Assembly (NCBI RefSeq): GCF_000376945.1
Contig: NZ_AQXU01000018.1
Coordinates: 99,643 to 163,642, forward strand
Length of the DNA: 64,000 bases
Direction: 5' to 3'
From: Leeia oryzae DSM 17879
GTDB taxonomy: Bacteria > Pseudomonadota > Gammaproteobacteria > Burkholderiales > Leeiaceae
Within the stretch, counting starts at the first letter, position 1; the number at the start of each line of letters is the position of its first letter. The notes below the pieces were generated by a model. The model did not search any database. It saw only the letters and a program-made list of their open reading frames with translations, and had not been told where the DNA came from. A program made the translations under genes and the position numbers. Shown one piece after another: positions 27,152 through 35,560 of the stretch.

Positions 27152-27406
27152 GCCGCAATTATCTCTGACTCCCGGCAATTAGGAAAGCGTGCCCGCCGCG
27201 CAGGGCTTGGTGACGCAGCGCCACCCAGGCACGGCACGGGTAAAATCGCCTTGCATCCGCTCTGGCACCATCCCGGTGCAAAAATCCAAAGACATGCACA
27301 ATGATTGTGCAACACACCCTACCCCACATGCACTATTTTGCGGCCAGCATGCACCAATATTGTATACAATAAAAATATATACATATAAATCATATAGATA
27401 CACAGA

Positions 27407-27422
27407 CTGGCATCTTGCTTGC
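27407..27422 (+). promoter_or_regulatory. Sigma54 (-24/-12) type promoter upstream of amt
   Basis: CTGGCATCTTGCTTGC has the GG (27409-27410) and GC (27421-27422) doublets exactly 10 bases apart, as in the TGGCA-N6-TTGC sigma54 consensus, 43 bp before the amt start. Nitrogen-controlled expression of an ammonium transporter is expected from this. A well-formed NtrC dyad was not found, although TGCACCA half-site-like words occur near 27349. Confidence 0.75.
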
Positions 27423-27424
27423 TT

Positions 27425-27453
27425 ATGGTGCAACCATCCTTGAATTGCACCAT
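27425..27453 (+). repeat. 9-bp inverted repeat in the amt leader
   Basis: ATGGTGCAA (27425-27433) is mirrored by TTGCACCAT (27445-27453) with an 11-nt loop, just before the amt start codon. In RNA the hairpin would sit over the likely ribosome-binding region. Confidence 0.55.
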
Positions 27454-27464
27454 GGCGATCTCAC

Positions 27465-28670
27465 ATGAATACTCCATCACCTGCTGACGTCCTGTTTATC
27501 CTGCTGGGCGCAATCATGATTCTGGCCATGCACGCCGGCTTTGCGTTTCTGGAGCTGGGAACGGTACGCAAAAAGAATCAGGTCAATGCCCTGGTCAAAA
27601 TCCTGACCGACTTTGCCGTGTCCGGCATTGCCTATTTCTTTATTGGCTACCCGCTGGCCTACGGCGTGGACTTCTGGTCTGGCGCACAGACCCTGGCGGC
27701 CCACAATGGTTATGAACTGGTGCGGTTCTTCTTTCTGCTGACCTTTGCCGCCGCCATCCCCGCCATTGTGTCCGGCGGCATTGCCGAACGCGCCAAGTTT
27801 CACCCGCAGTCCGTGGCGACCTTCTTTCTGGTCGGGCTGGTATACCCGTTTTTTGAAGGCATCATGTGGAACAACCATCTGGGCGTGCAGGCCTGGCTGA
27901 CGCACCAGTTTGGGGCAGCGTTCCACGACTTTGCCGGTTCGGTGGTGGTGCATGCCGTGGGCGGCTGGATCGGCCTGGCCGCCGTGCTGCATCTGGGTGC
28001 CCGTCGCGGCCGCTACAACCGCAACGGCCAGATAGCAGCCCACCCGCCCTCTTCCATCCCGTTTCTGGCACTGGGCGCCTGGATTCTGATTGTCGGCTGG
28101 TTTGGCTTTAACGTGATGAGCGCCCAGCGCGCCGGCGGCATCTCTGGCCTGGTGGCCATCAATTCACTGATGGCCATGGTCGGCGGTACGCTGATCGCCA
28201 TGGTCGTAGGCAAAGATGACCCCGGCTTTATCCATAACGGCCCGCTGGCCGGGCTGGTGGCCGTCTGTGCCGGCTCTGACGTGATGCACCCGCTGGGCGC
28301 CCTGATGGTCGGCCTGGTGGCGGGCGCCCTGTTTGTATGGCTGTTTACCCTGACCCAGAACAAACTGAAAATCGACGACGTGCTGGGCGTGTGGCCGCTG
28401 CACGGTGTGTGCGGCGTCTGGGGTGGCGTGGCCGCCGGCGTGTTCGGCCAGCACGCACTGGGCGGCATGGGCGGCGTCAGCTTCATGTCCCAGCTGATCG
28501 GCACACTGATGGGGGTAGTGATCTCGTTTGCCGGGGGTTATGCGGTGTACGGGTTACTCAAGAAAGCCGTGGGCCTAAGACTGGATGAAGAAGAAGAATA
28601 TAACGGGGCAGACCTTAGTATTCATAAGATAACGGCCACACCGGAACGGGAAGCGGCGAACGGGTTTTGA
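27465..28670 (+). CDS. amt: Ammonium transporter Amt
   Basis: 401-residue inner-membrane channel for NH4+/NH3 with about 11 transmembrane helices. Family marks are GFAFLELGTVRKKN, FFLLTFAAAIPAIVSGGIAER, FAGSVVVHAVGGWIGLAAVLHLG, GWFGFNVMSA and the DVLGVWPLHGVCGVWGGVAAGVFG stretch with the twin-His pore residues. There is no N-terminal signal extension. Unusually, no glnK/glnB gene lies directly next to it, at least on the left or right within the window. A sigma54-type promoter and a leader hairpin precede it. Confidence 0.95.
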   Translation: MNTPSPADVLFILLGAIMILAMHAGFAFLELGTVRKKNQVNALVKILTDFAVSGIAYFFIGYPLAYGVDFWSGAQTLAAHNGYELVRFFFLLTFAAAIPAIVSGGIAERAKFHPQSVATFFLVGLVYPFFEGIMWNNHLGVQAWLTHQFGAAFHDFAGSVVVHAVGGWIGLAAVLHLGARRGRYNRNGQIAAHPPSSIPFLALGAWILIVGWFGFNVMSAQRAGGISGLVAINSLMAMVGGTLIAMVVGKDDPGFIHNGPLAGLVAVCAGSDVMHPLGALMVGLVAGALFVWLFTLTQNKLKIDDVLGVWPLHGVCGVWGGVAAGVFGQHALGGMGGVSFMSQLIGTLMGVVISFAGGYAVYGLLKKAVGLRLDEEEEYNGADLSIHKITATPEREAANGF

Positions 28671-28739
28671 TTCGGTTTTTAACCACATTAAGTCTGTTTG
28701 AGTGAATTGCCTAGGTTTTGCAACGGCTTGACTGACCAC

Positions 28740-29516
28740 TTAGGCAATTTTCCATCCTCCTTTGCTTCTGCTTAAGGCACGCATTGTGAATCCTTGAAGA
28801 TCTTCATACTCGTCGATCCAAAAATCAAGCGTACCATAGGCGTCCTTGAAAGCCTTCCAATCCAGAGGTTTGTTCGCTAAATCTTCTTCACCTCTGCTGT
28901 AGGGGAAGATAGCATTGATCAAGCACTGCAATTCGCCGACTCGGAAAATATAGGCTACTAGATTAGCTCGGCTGGGGGCAATATATCCTGCTACAGCAAA
29001 GTTCATGGCCAATTCACTCAGTCTTGCCTGATTAATTTGCAATTTCATCAAAATGTGAGACAAACGCTCCGCGATCGGCGAATCAGAAAGAGATATGCAC
29101 TTCTCAAAGATCTTCGCATAGTCACTTGGAAGTTGTAGTGAATGGATAGGAGGTTGTGAGCCTGCTGGCCATTGATGATGTTGAGCAAACGTGTAAGCTT
29201 GCCTGAGGAGTGTGGAGCAATTATTTAAGTAGTCCGTTAGCTCACTCAGCGCATGTGGCAAAAATGAACGTGCGGCAATAAACTCGCATTTGCGCTGTTG
29301 ATCTGTGCGGTACTTAGAAATGTTAAAGGCGATTACGCTTGCGGAAAATGCCAAAACGCCGACGTTGAGGGATTGCCACGCTAACCAGACTGCATGAGTG
29401 TTTTTCCATCCACCATTAAGGAACGGGTAGATTAGCATGCTGTAAAGATATACTACGGCAACAATGCCACAAACGCAGTTGCCAAACTTGAGAAAGTTAT
29501 CAACGTGTCTAGTCAT
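28740..29516 (-). CDS. Hypothetical membrane protein, accessory
   Basis: 258 residues, family not recognised. Two transmembrane helices near the N-terminus (about 13-35 and 46-68) are followed by a soluble, largely helical domain with several Cys and aromatic residues (ELTDYLNNCSTLLRQAYTFAQHH, WIDEYEDLQGF). The DNA is clearly AT-richer than the neighbouring amt and the codon choice differs, which suggests acquisition by transfer. No mobility gene is adjacent. Its position between amt and an ArsR pair gives no clue to function. Confidence 0.6.
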   Translation of the reverse strand: MTRHVDNFLKFGNCVCGIVAVVYLYSMLIYPFLNGGWKNTHAVWLAWQSLNVGVLAFSASVIAFNISKYRTDQQRKCEFIAARSFLPHALSELTDYLNNCSTLLRQAYTFAQHHQWPAGSQPPIHSLQLPSDYAKIFEKCISLSDSPIAERLSHILMKLQINQARLSELAMNFAVAGYIAPSRANLVAYIFRVGELQCLINAIFPYSRGEEDLANKPLDWKAFKDAYGTLDFWIDEYEDLQGFTMRALSRSKGGWKIA

Positions 29517-30032
29517 TGTATTCTTCCACCTTTTTATGACGTTTAAGCTATGGCGCAGTCAATGCCAATATGCTGAGGATAACATCCTCGCTTTGATGTT
29601 GTCTTAGAGCGGATCACTTGGTTTCATTCGGGCAATAATTCTACCAGAGCAACCATTGATCTTGTTTCATGACGAATGACTGGCTTGGACTTTGAAGTCC
29701 GCCAGTTTTTGCTTGGGCTCTGAGCAGCGACAAAGGCCAATTCATTTTTTTCAATTAGAAGAAGGCGTCCAACTATGGTGGCCTTCTTCTGATTTAGATA
29801 TCCAGATTTGATTACATTTCGAGCATCTGAACCGGCCAATGCCATCTGGGCGTAAAATGAATTTTGCTGCGACAGCAGCAGATATGAGCCCCCTGAAGTT
29901 CAGGCTTCGCACCGTGCTCGCAAGGTATGAGCACACTCCAAATGACAATGACCTCCATCCAAGACGATTGACTTCTAAGAAAATCGGTCTATTATTTAAC
30001 TTAGCAGTTAATTATCTAAGAGGTTTATTAAG
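29517..30032. other. Accessory gap with doubtful short ORFs
   Basis: About 515 bp of lower-GC DNA without a recognised gene. A 73-codon minus frame (29624-29845, starting MALAGSDARNVIKSGYLN) and a 65-codon minus frame (29751-29948, with a C-x2-C in FRCSKCNQIW) are open but overlap each other, match no family known to me and may be remnants of degraded genes. The right end (about 29985-30032) has an AT-rich TTATTTAACTTAGCAGTTAA stretch that probably carries the arsR promoter/operator. Confidence 0.4.
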
Positions 30033-30377
30033 ATGCAAGACAACCTCAGCCGTACCTTTGCGGCGCTTGCCGACCCGACGCGCCGCGCGATCCTTGCACA
30101 GCTTTCCAGGGGCGAAGCGACGGTCTCTGACCTGGCGCAGCCATTTTTGAAGAACATGAGCCTGCCTGCCGTCACCAAGCATTTGAAGGTGCTGGAAAAA
30201 GCCGGGCTGGTGAGCAAGGGGCGACATGCCCAGTGGCGGCCCTGCACACTCAATACCGAGCCTTTACGCGATGCGGTGGGCTGGATGGAGCAGTACCGCA
30301 TTGCATGGGAAGAACAGCTAGACCGGCTCGATGCGTATCTACAGACGAAGACAAAAGGAACTCACCATGACCTCTGA
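30033..30377 (+). CDS. ArsR-family winged-helix regulator
   Basis: 114 residues with the ArsR/SmtB winged helix: LSRTFAALADPTRRAILAQLSRGEATVSDL and LPAVTKHLKVLEKAGLVSKGR. It lacks the Cys-rich metal site of ArsR proper and belongs to the kind that is co-encoded with AHSA1/SRPBCC proteins. It overlaps the downstream double-AHSA1 gene by 11 bases, so the pair is translationally coupled. Probably an autorepressor controlling both genes; the inducer is unknown. Confidence 0.93.
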   Translation: MQDNLSRTFAALADPTRRAILAQLSRGEATVSDLAQPFLKNMSLPAVTKHLKVLEKAGLVSKGRHAQWRPCTLNTEPLRDAVGWMEQYRIAWEEQLDRLDAYLQTKTKGTHHDL

Positions 30378-31311
30378 AACCAGATCGAACGTTATTTCCA
30401 TCACCCGGATTTACGATGCGCCGCTGGCCGCCGTCTGGGATGCGTGGTCAATCCCCGAAGAGATTGCGCAGTGGTGGGGGCCGCGCGGCTTTACGCTGAC
30501 CACGCATAGCCGTGATCTGCGCACGGGTGGCCATTGGCACTACACCATGCATGGGCCTGACGGCACGGATTACGAAAACACGACGCAATACCTGGAAGTG
30601 CTGCCGATGCAGCGCATGGTGTATGACCATGGCGGGCACCAGGACCGTCCGCCACTGTTCCGGATGACGGTGCTGTTTACTGAGCGCGACGGCCGCACGC
30701 AGCTGGATCTAGACATGGCGTTTGCGACCCCCGAAGTGGCGGTCGACATGCGCGAGTTCATCCGCAAAGCTGGTGGCAACGCAACATGGGACCGTCTGGC
30801 GGAGTACTTGCAGCAACAGCATCAGGGCAAGGAGCTGTTCTTTATCTCTCGGTCCTTTGCGGCACCGATAGACCGTGTGTACGACATGTGGACCAACCCG
30901 GAACACCTGGCGCAGTGGCTGCCGCCAACAGGGGCCACCATGCGGATGCTCAGGTCTGCGCTGCAGCCTGGCGGAACCTCGTTTTATGAGATGTCCTTTA
31001 CAGACGGTGAACCGATGTATGGCTTGATCACGTATCTCGAATTGCGCCAGCCTGCCCGCATTGTCTATACGCAGCAATTCTGCGATGCCAACGAGCGCAT
31101 CATCCGCCCGTCTTTCTTCGACCACTGGCCATTACGCATGCACACCACGGTGGAACTTACCGCGGAAGACGAGCACACCACGCGCGTTACCGTGCGTTGG
31201 GAGCCGCAAGAAGCTGCACCAGAGGACATCGCAGAATTTATCCAGCAGCGCACCGGCATGACCGGTGGGTGGACGGGCAGTTTCGACAAACTGGAACAGC
31301 TGCTCGAGTAA
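30367..31311 (+). CDS. Tandem AHSA1/SRPBCC-domain protein
   Basis: 314 residues made of two START-like AHSA1 domains. Domain 1 is about 8-150 (ITRIYDAPLAAVWDAWSIPEEIAQWWGPRGF...) and domain 2 about 160-312 (ISRSFAAPIDRVYDMWTNPEHLAQWLPPTGA...); both show the family WxxPEx(L/I)AQW pattern. Most relatives have one domain of about 150 residues, so this is a duplication or fusion. The fold binds hydrophobic ligands; the job in bacteria is mostly unknown. ATG at 30367 follows AAGGA inside the end of the arsR gene. Confidence 0.9.
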   Translation: MTSETRSNVISITRIYDAPLAAVWDAWSIPEEIAQWWGPRGFTLTTHSRDLRTGGHWHYTMHGPDGTDYENTTQYLEVLPMQRMVYDHGGHQDRPPLFRMTVLFTERDGRTQLDLDMAFATPEVAVDMREFIRKAGGNATWDRLAEYLQQQHQGKELFFISRSFAAPIDRVYDMWTNPEHLAQWLPPTGATMRMLRSALQPGGTSFYEMSFTDGEPMYGLITYLELRQPARIVYTQQFCDANERIIRPSFFDHWPLRMHTTVELTAEDEHTTRVTVRWEPQEAAPEDIAEFIQQRTGMTGGWTGSFDKLEQLLE

Positions 31312-31342
31312 ACATGCGGGCAAGGTGGGCCATTGGGTACTG

Positions 31343-31380
31343 CTTGGCAGACGGATAGATCTAGTGATCCATCTGCCAAG
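31343..31380. terminator. Long inverted repeat between convergent genes
   Basis: A 14-bp stem with one G-T mismatch (31343-31356 with 31367-31380) and a 10-nt loop sits between the AHSA1 gene and the convergent lipoprotein gene. There is no clear U-run on either side, so its action as a terminator is likely but not certain. Confidence 0.5.
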
Positions 31381-31392
31381 GCAGTCACGCGG

Positions 31393-32145
31393 TCAGTCCG
31401 GCAGGGCCGGATGCCGAGCGCGGATTTTTTGCTCGCCTTCTTGCAGGGGGACGGGAGCCAAGTCTTCCCCCGTTTTCCAGGACCAGTCCGCTTTCTTGAC
31501 GGCCCGGATGTATAGACGCTCGCCACCCACACACTTGGCGGTTATCTTCAGGTCATAGGCGGATATCTCGATGTTGCCCTGGGGGTTCGTCAGAAACTGA
31601 TAGCTATTGCTATCCACCATGCCTACGGGTTTTCCGTTGATTGAGTACTGCACAGCACCGGCCACCAGAGGCCACGCCAGCTTTTCGAGGTACAGGTAGA
31701 CAGCACACTCATGATCTTTTGGCGGTAGCGGATGAATCGGCCCTTTGACGGGGTCTGCATAAATGGCACCGTTAAAGCAAATGCCGTTGGAGGTACATTG
31801 CTTGAAGTCTCTGGTCTCGGCAAACACCACTTTCCCCGCCAGATCGAACTCCACCAGCAGCCAGTCATTGTCCGAGAACACCGCGCTACCAGTGCCCGCC
31901 AGCACGCCAACCATGGCCCGCTGGTTGGTATAGAACCAGTACCGCTGGTTGTCTCGGGTATAGGCAGGGTCCCCAAACTTTTGCCGTACCAGACTCCGGT
32001 TTGCATCCAGCCCCAGCAACGGGGCCAGCTTGTCCTTGGCATACGGGTTGTCGGTAAACATGCCGACCGGCACCACCAGACAACCCGCCAGAGGCAGTGC
32101 CATCACGGCGACAAGCATTGTTCGTAGTATCGCTGGTACCCGCAT
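31393..32145 (-). CDS. Hypothetical lipoprotein with BamE/OmlA-like segment
   Basis: 250 residues. The N-terminus is a lipoprotein signal (ILRTMLVAVMALPLAGC, lipobox LAGC with Cys22), so the protein is expected to be membrane-anchored on the periplasmic side. After it comes a short segment like the SmpA/OmlA (BamE) fold, GLDANRSLVRQKFGDPAYTRDNQRYWFYTNQR. The rest (about 130-245), with YLEKLAWPLVAGAVQYSINGK and late Cys, resembles periplasmic proteins of the DUF2846 type, a weak match. Function unknown. Confidence 0.75.
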   Translation of the reverse strand: MRVPAILRTMLVAVMALPLAGCLVVPVGMFTDNPYAKDKLAPLLGLDANRSLVRQKFGDPAYTRDNQRYWFYTNQRAMVGVLAGTGSAVFSDNDWLLVEFDLAGKVVFAETRDFKQCTSNGICFNGAIYADPVKGPIHPLPPKDHECAVYLYLEKLAWPLVAGAVQYSINGKPVGMVDSNSYQFLTNPQGNIEISAYDLKITAKCVGGERLYIRAVKKADWSWKTGEDLAPVPLQEGEQKIRARHPALPD

Positions 32146-32441
32146 GATGATTGGCCCCCTGGTGACTGAATTCTAGCCGCAAATTGGCACTTGGCATGGC
32201 AACATGCGGGAAACGTTGATCTGTCTATCTCGTTCGTCCAGAAAGAATATACCTACCGTCCTGATCAGCGTGATCACGATGGGTCTGTTACGGCAGTTCT
32301 TCTAAGGTCTATTCATAACGTTGTACATATTGCCTGATACAGAAATGCATTTCCGGCAGGGGAATAGATTTGATTATGACAAATGGCTATGTTATAAAAT
32401 GAATTTTGCATAATTTTAGTTATAACAATATCGGGAACCGC

Positions 32442-33317
32442 ATGAAATATTTGGTTATTGCTACAGCAGTTAGTGCTGTGTTTCTCGCTTCTGTACAAGC
32501 CGCAGAGTATTCTCCTTATCCCAAGGCCGGGGTTTACAACGGTACGGATCAGAAATTCGAGAGAGAACTGACTGTATCTCCAGACGGTCGATTTACCCTT
32601 GAGGTCATGCAAAAAGGGGCAGGGGGTAATCTGCGCAGCGGCTCCGGCAGTGGCAAACTAGCGGATGCCCCAGGAGGGTGGGATTTTAGTGAAGGCCGTT
32701 GCACCATGACACTGAAGCGGGCCGCTGGCGGTATGAAGATGCACGTGGAAGGATGTAGCAGTGCCTGGGGCGATGTAGTGTTTGATGGGCTCTACAAACC
32801 CGCTGGCGAGGCTGCGACTGCCTCAGCCAGTAAGAATACCCCGGCGCAAGTTGTCACCGCCGCTGTCGCACCCGGCACGCCATCACGCAAAGACCTGCTG
32901 AATAACTGGACAGATTTGCAGGTATTTAATGTGGGTGGAAAAAGCATCACCGCGATGGCACGGCCAATGGCAACCGATCCGAAACTCTCCCCGATCGAGC
33001 GCTATTCACAAGCTGCATTTATTCTGGATGCCAATAGTAACTATGCCGCCATGTCGGCAACTGAGCAGGCCAAACCACCCGTTGGATGGGTAAATATTCC
33101 CTTACCCGAATTAGCGGCCAATGAAGGCCTCCTGTTTCAGGCGGGTTGCCAGTCAGGCAAAAGCAGTAATGTGATTGCCATTAATGTAACCCGGTTGCAA
33201 GGAAAGACCATGCATAGCCGGCGTCATAGCGCATGGATGCTGGACGCCAGCCTGCAAGCACATGAAGTAAAGCCTGCGACAAAAGTGAAGTGCCCTAACA
33301 TATCCTCAGAATACTGA
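32442..33317 (+). CDS. Secreted hypothetical protein
   Basis: 291 residues with a clear Sec signal peptide (MKYLVIATAVSAVFLASVQA, cut before AEYSPYP). The mature N-terminal part (about 22-130) is small and beta-rich (GVYNGTDQKFERELTVSPDGRFTLEV, GRCTMTLKRAAGG). An Ala/Ser/Thr/Pro-rich linker (about 130-160) leads to a second domain (about 160-288) with three Cys. No family is recognised. The start at ATG 32442 is preferred over one 36 bp upstream because it begins the signal peptide and follows GGGAA. The upstream 296 bp are AT-rich. Confidence 0.7.
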   Translation: MKYLVIATAVSAVFLASVQAAEYSPYPKAGVYNGTDQKFERELTVSPDGRFTLEVMQKGAGGNLRSGSGSGKLADAPGGWDFSEGRCTMTLKRAAGGMKMHVEGCSSAWGDVVFDGLYKPAGEAATASASKNTPAQVVTAAVAPGTPSRKDLLNNWTDLQVFNVGGKSITAMARPMATDPKLSPIERYSQAAFILDANSNYAAMSATEQAKPPVGWVNIPLPELAANEGLLFQAGCQSGKSSNVIAINVTRLQGKTMHSRRHSAWMLDASLQAHEVKPATKVKCPNISSEY

Positions 33318-33641
33318 GCGAGTCGACAAGCTGGATTGGCGATGACCGAAAGGCATGGCCAATTCCGGTCATTCAACGCAACAGTCTTGATAGAAGAGCT
33401 GCTGGTCTTGCCGTTTGCCGAATGGTCAGCGGTTTTGACACGTGTATTCGATGTCGTACCAACTTGGGCGCTGATGCGGCCGGAATTATATGACTGACAT
33501 GCAAATACCAGACGAACTCCATGCCTTGCCTATTGTCGCCTGATGGCGATCCGTTGATGCTGACCTTCCCCCAATAGGTATACCACTAATTAGTTAGCTA
33601 TCAGGGCCGTTTGGGGTAGGTGGTGCGTTATACGATTGTGC
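33318..33641. other. Gap without recognised gene
   Basis: 324 bp between the secreted protein gene and the convergent SDR gene. No complete frame, tRNA or repeat was found. The composition is mixed and it may be a remnant; nothing firm can be said. Confidence 0.4.
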
Positions 33642-34436
33642 TCAAAGGTCAAGCAATCGCGGTGCTGGCTGGCTGGTTTGCATCGCGGCGAAAAGCTCAG
33701 CGCGTGCAGCGTCGTATCGCTCCCAGAGACCGGTATCTGCCATGGATGGCAAAGTGACCGATTCCCCCTGGTCGAAACCGGCCAAGGCGGCATCGACCAG
33801 ATGCTCGGCAGACATCACCGTTTCTTGCGGTAGCGCGGCCAGTGGCACGCCAGAGATATCCCAAAGATCGGTGGCGGTGGCCGCAGGCAGTACCACTTGA
33901 ACCCTGATGCCGGTATTTGCAAGCTCCTGCTGCAGACCGCGACTGAAATTGAGAACAAAACCTTTCGTGCCGCTGTAGACAGCACTCACTGGTAGCGCAT
34001 GAAGCGCCAATGCAGAGGCAATATTGATGATGACACCATCATTGCGTGCCTTGAAAGCGGGCAGCACGGCATGCGTCAAGCGCGTCAACGCGGTGATGTT
34101 CAACGCGATCTGCGACAGAGAGTCTTTCAGTGGTGTGTCGGCAACCTGGCTCAGCCTGGCAATGCCGGCGTTATTCACTAACAGCCGGATGTCGGGATTA
34201 TCTGCAAGCACGGTTTCCAGCCGTGTGAGATCAGCTTCTTTCTCAAGATCAGCAACCAGCGTGTCGGCCTTGATGTTGTACGTCTGCTCAAGCCTTGCAG
34301 CGAGATGCTGCAAACGGTCGCCGCGCCGGGCGACGAGCAGCAGGTCATAGCCGCGCCGGGCAAGGCGATCTGCGTAAATGGCGCCAATACCGGATGAAGC
34401 GCCGGTGACAACCGCGATTTTTTTAGATGAGGTCAT
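33642..34436 (-). CDS. Short-chain dehydrogenase/reductase
   Basis: 264 residues, classical SDR: cofactor motif TGASSGIG (11-18) with an Arg (ARRGDR) after the second strand suggesting NADP(H), NNAG (about 88-91), catalytic Ser (IASALA) and YSGTK (Tyr-x3-Lys, near 155). The oxidised substrate is not known. It is the last of three minus-strand enzyme genes (alpha/beta hydrolase, quinone-oxidoreductase-type enzyme, SDR) divergent from an HxlR regulator, which suggests a small response module to an electrophile or quinone. Confidence 0.92.
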   Translation of the reverse strand: MTSSKKIAVVTGASSGIGAIYADRLARRGYDLLLVARRGDRLQHLAARLEQTYNIKADTLVADLEKEADLTRLETVLADNPDIRLLVNNAGIARLSQVADTPLKDSLSQIALNITALTRLTHAVLPAFKARNDGVIINIASALALHALPVSAVYSGTKGFVLNFSRGLQQELANTGIRVQVVLPAATATDLWDISGVPLAALPQETVMSAEHLVDAALAGFDQGESVTLPSMADTGLWERYDAARAELFAAMQTSQPAPRLLDL

Positions 34437-34491
34437 GGTGTTCTTCTGTCAGTTAGTTGGTTAAAAAATTGGGTATTCAATTGGCTACGGT

Positions 34492-35493
34492 TTACAGCAT
34501 TTTGACGACTACTTTTCCCTTGGCATGCCCTTGCGCTAGGTAGGCCAGGGCCTCATTGGCTTGCTCGAATGGAAACACCTTGTCGACAACAGGCCGAATG
34601 TGTTCTGCCTCAAGGAGTTTGCCGACGTGGGTGAGTTGTGAACCATCCGGGCGGGCAAAGAGAAACGAGTAGGTAAGGCCTCGTTTCTTTGTAAGGCGCA
34701 TGATCTTGCGGCTCATTAATCCGAACACGAACGTCAGGACGAAGTTCAGTCGTCGAGCGCGTGCGAATGCGGCGTCTAGTGGCCCGATGAGAGAGATGAT
34801 CGTGCCCCCTGACTTGAGGATGCCGATGGACTTTTCGATTGCATCGCCCCTGACAGTACCAAGTACCGCGTCATAGTCATGCAACACGTTCTCGAATGCC
34901 TGCTGCTTGTAGTCGACTACCTCATCCGCCCCCAGACGGCGTACCAGTTCGACGTTGCCCGTGCTGGTGGTCGTTCCTACCTTTGCCCCTAGGTGCTTTG
35001 CCAGCTGGATCGCAAATGTGCCAACACCGCCGGCCCCCGCAGGAATGAACACCTTTTGGCCCGCCCGAAGATTGGCGCGTTCCTTCAGGGCTTGCCACGA
35101 GGTGAGCCCGACCATCGGGATAGACGCAGCCTGCACAAAGTCCAGATTGGCCGGCTTCAGCGCGGCCAGGCTTTCTGGTACAACGGCGAACTCCGCGAGC
35201 GCACCTGTACCGAGGTCGAAGATATTGGCAAAAATGGCATCGCCAGGCTTGAAACGGGTCACACGACTGCCGACCTCCGTCACCACGCCGGCCAGATCGC
35301 TGCCCAGGGTGGCCGGAAGCTGGAACTTCAGAACGGCTTTGAAGAGCCCGGTCGGGATCATGTTATCGATCGGGTTCACGCTGGCCGCGTGGACCTGCAC
35401 CAGCAGTTCGTCGTCCTTCAGTGTGGGACGGGGAACGTCGGCAAACCCGATGTCGGGTGTCTTGCCATAGCGTTTGAAGGTAAGGGCTTTCAT
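34492..35493 (-). CDS. Zinc-free MDR-family NADP-dependent oxidoreductase (quinone-reductase type)
   Basis: 333 residues, medium-chain dehydrogenase fold: GroES-like N-terminal part (MKALTFKRYGKTPDIGFADVPRPTL, AASVNPIDNMIPTG) and Rossmann domain with AGAGGVGTFAIQLAKHLGAKV. The structural-zinc Cys cluster of alcohol dehydrogenases is absent, as in quinone oxidoreductases and enoyl reductases. ATG 35493 with AAAGG upstream is chosen; the frame is open 126 bp further but without a ribosome site. Lies 55 bp before the SDR gene and 67 bp after the hydrolase gene, same strand. Confidence 0.92.
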   Translation of the reverse strand: MKALTFKRYGKTPDIGFADVPRPTLKDDELLVQVHAASVNPIDNMIPTGLFKAVLKFQLPATLGSDLAGVVTEVGSRVTRFKPGDAIFANIFDLGTGALAEFAVVPESLAALKPANLDFVQAASIPMVGLTSWQALKERANLRAGQKVFIPAGAGGVGTFAIQLAKHLGAKVGTTTSTGNVELVRRLGADEVVDYKQQAFENVLHDYDAVLGTVRGDAIEKSIGILKSGGTIISLIGPLDAAFARARRLNFVLTFVFGLMSRKIMRLTKKRGLTYSFLFARPDGSQLTHVGKLLEAEHIRPVVDKVFPFEQANEALAYLAQGHAKGKVVVKML

Positions 35494-35560
35494 GTGGTGG
35501 CCTTTTATTGATGAATGAGTGCTTGGAAATGCGATGGTTGTGGCGGTGCTGCTGGTCAGA

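Noticed and set aside
29624..29948. Two short minus-strand genes
   Set aside because: They overlap each other in different frames, match no known family and lack clear ribosome sites; described as doubtful remnants only.
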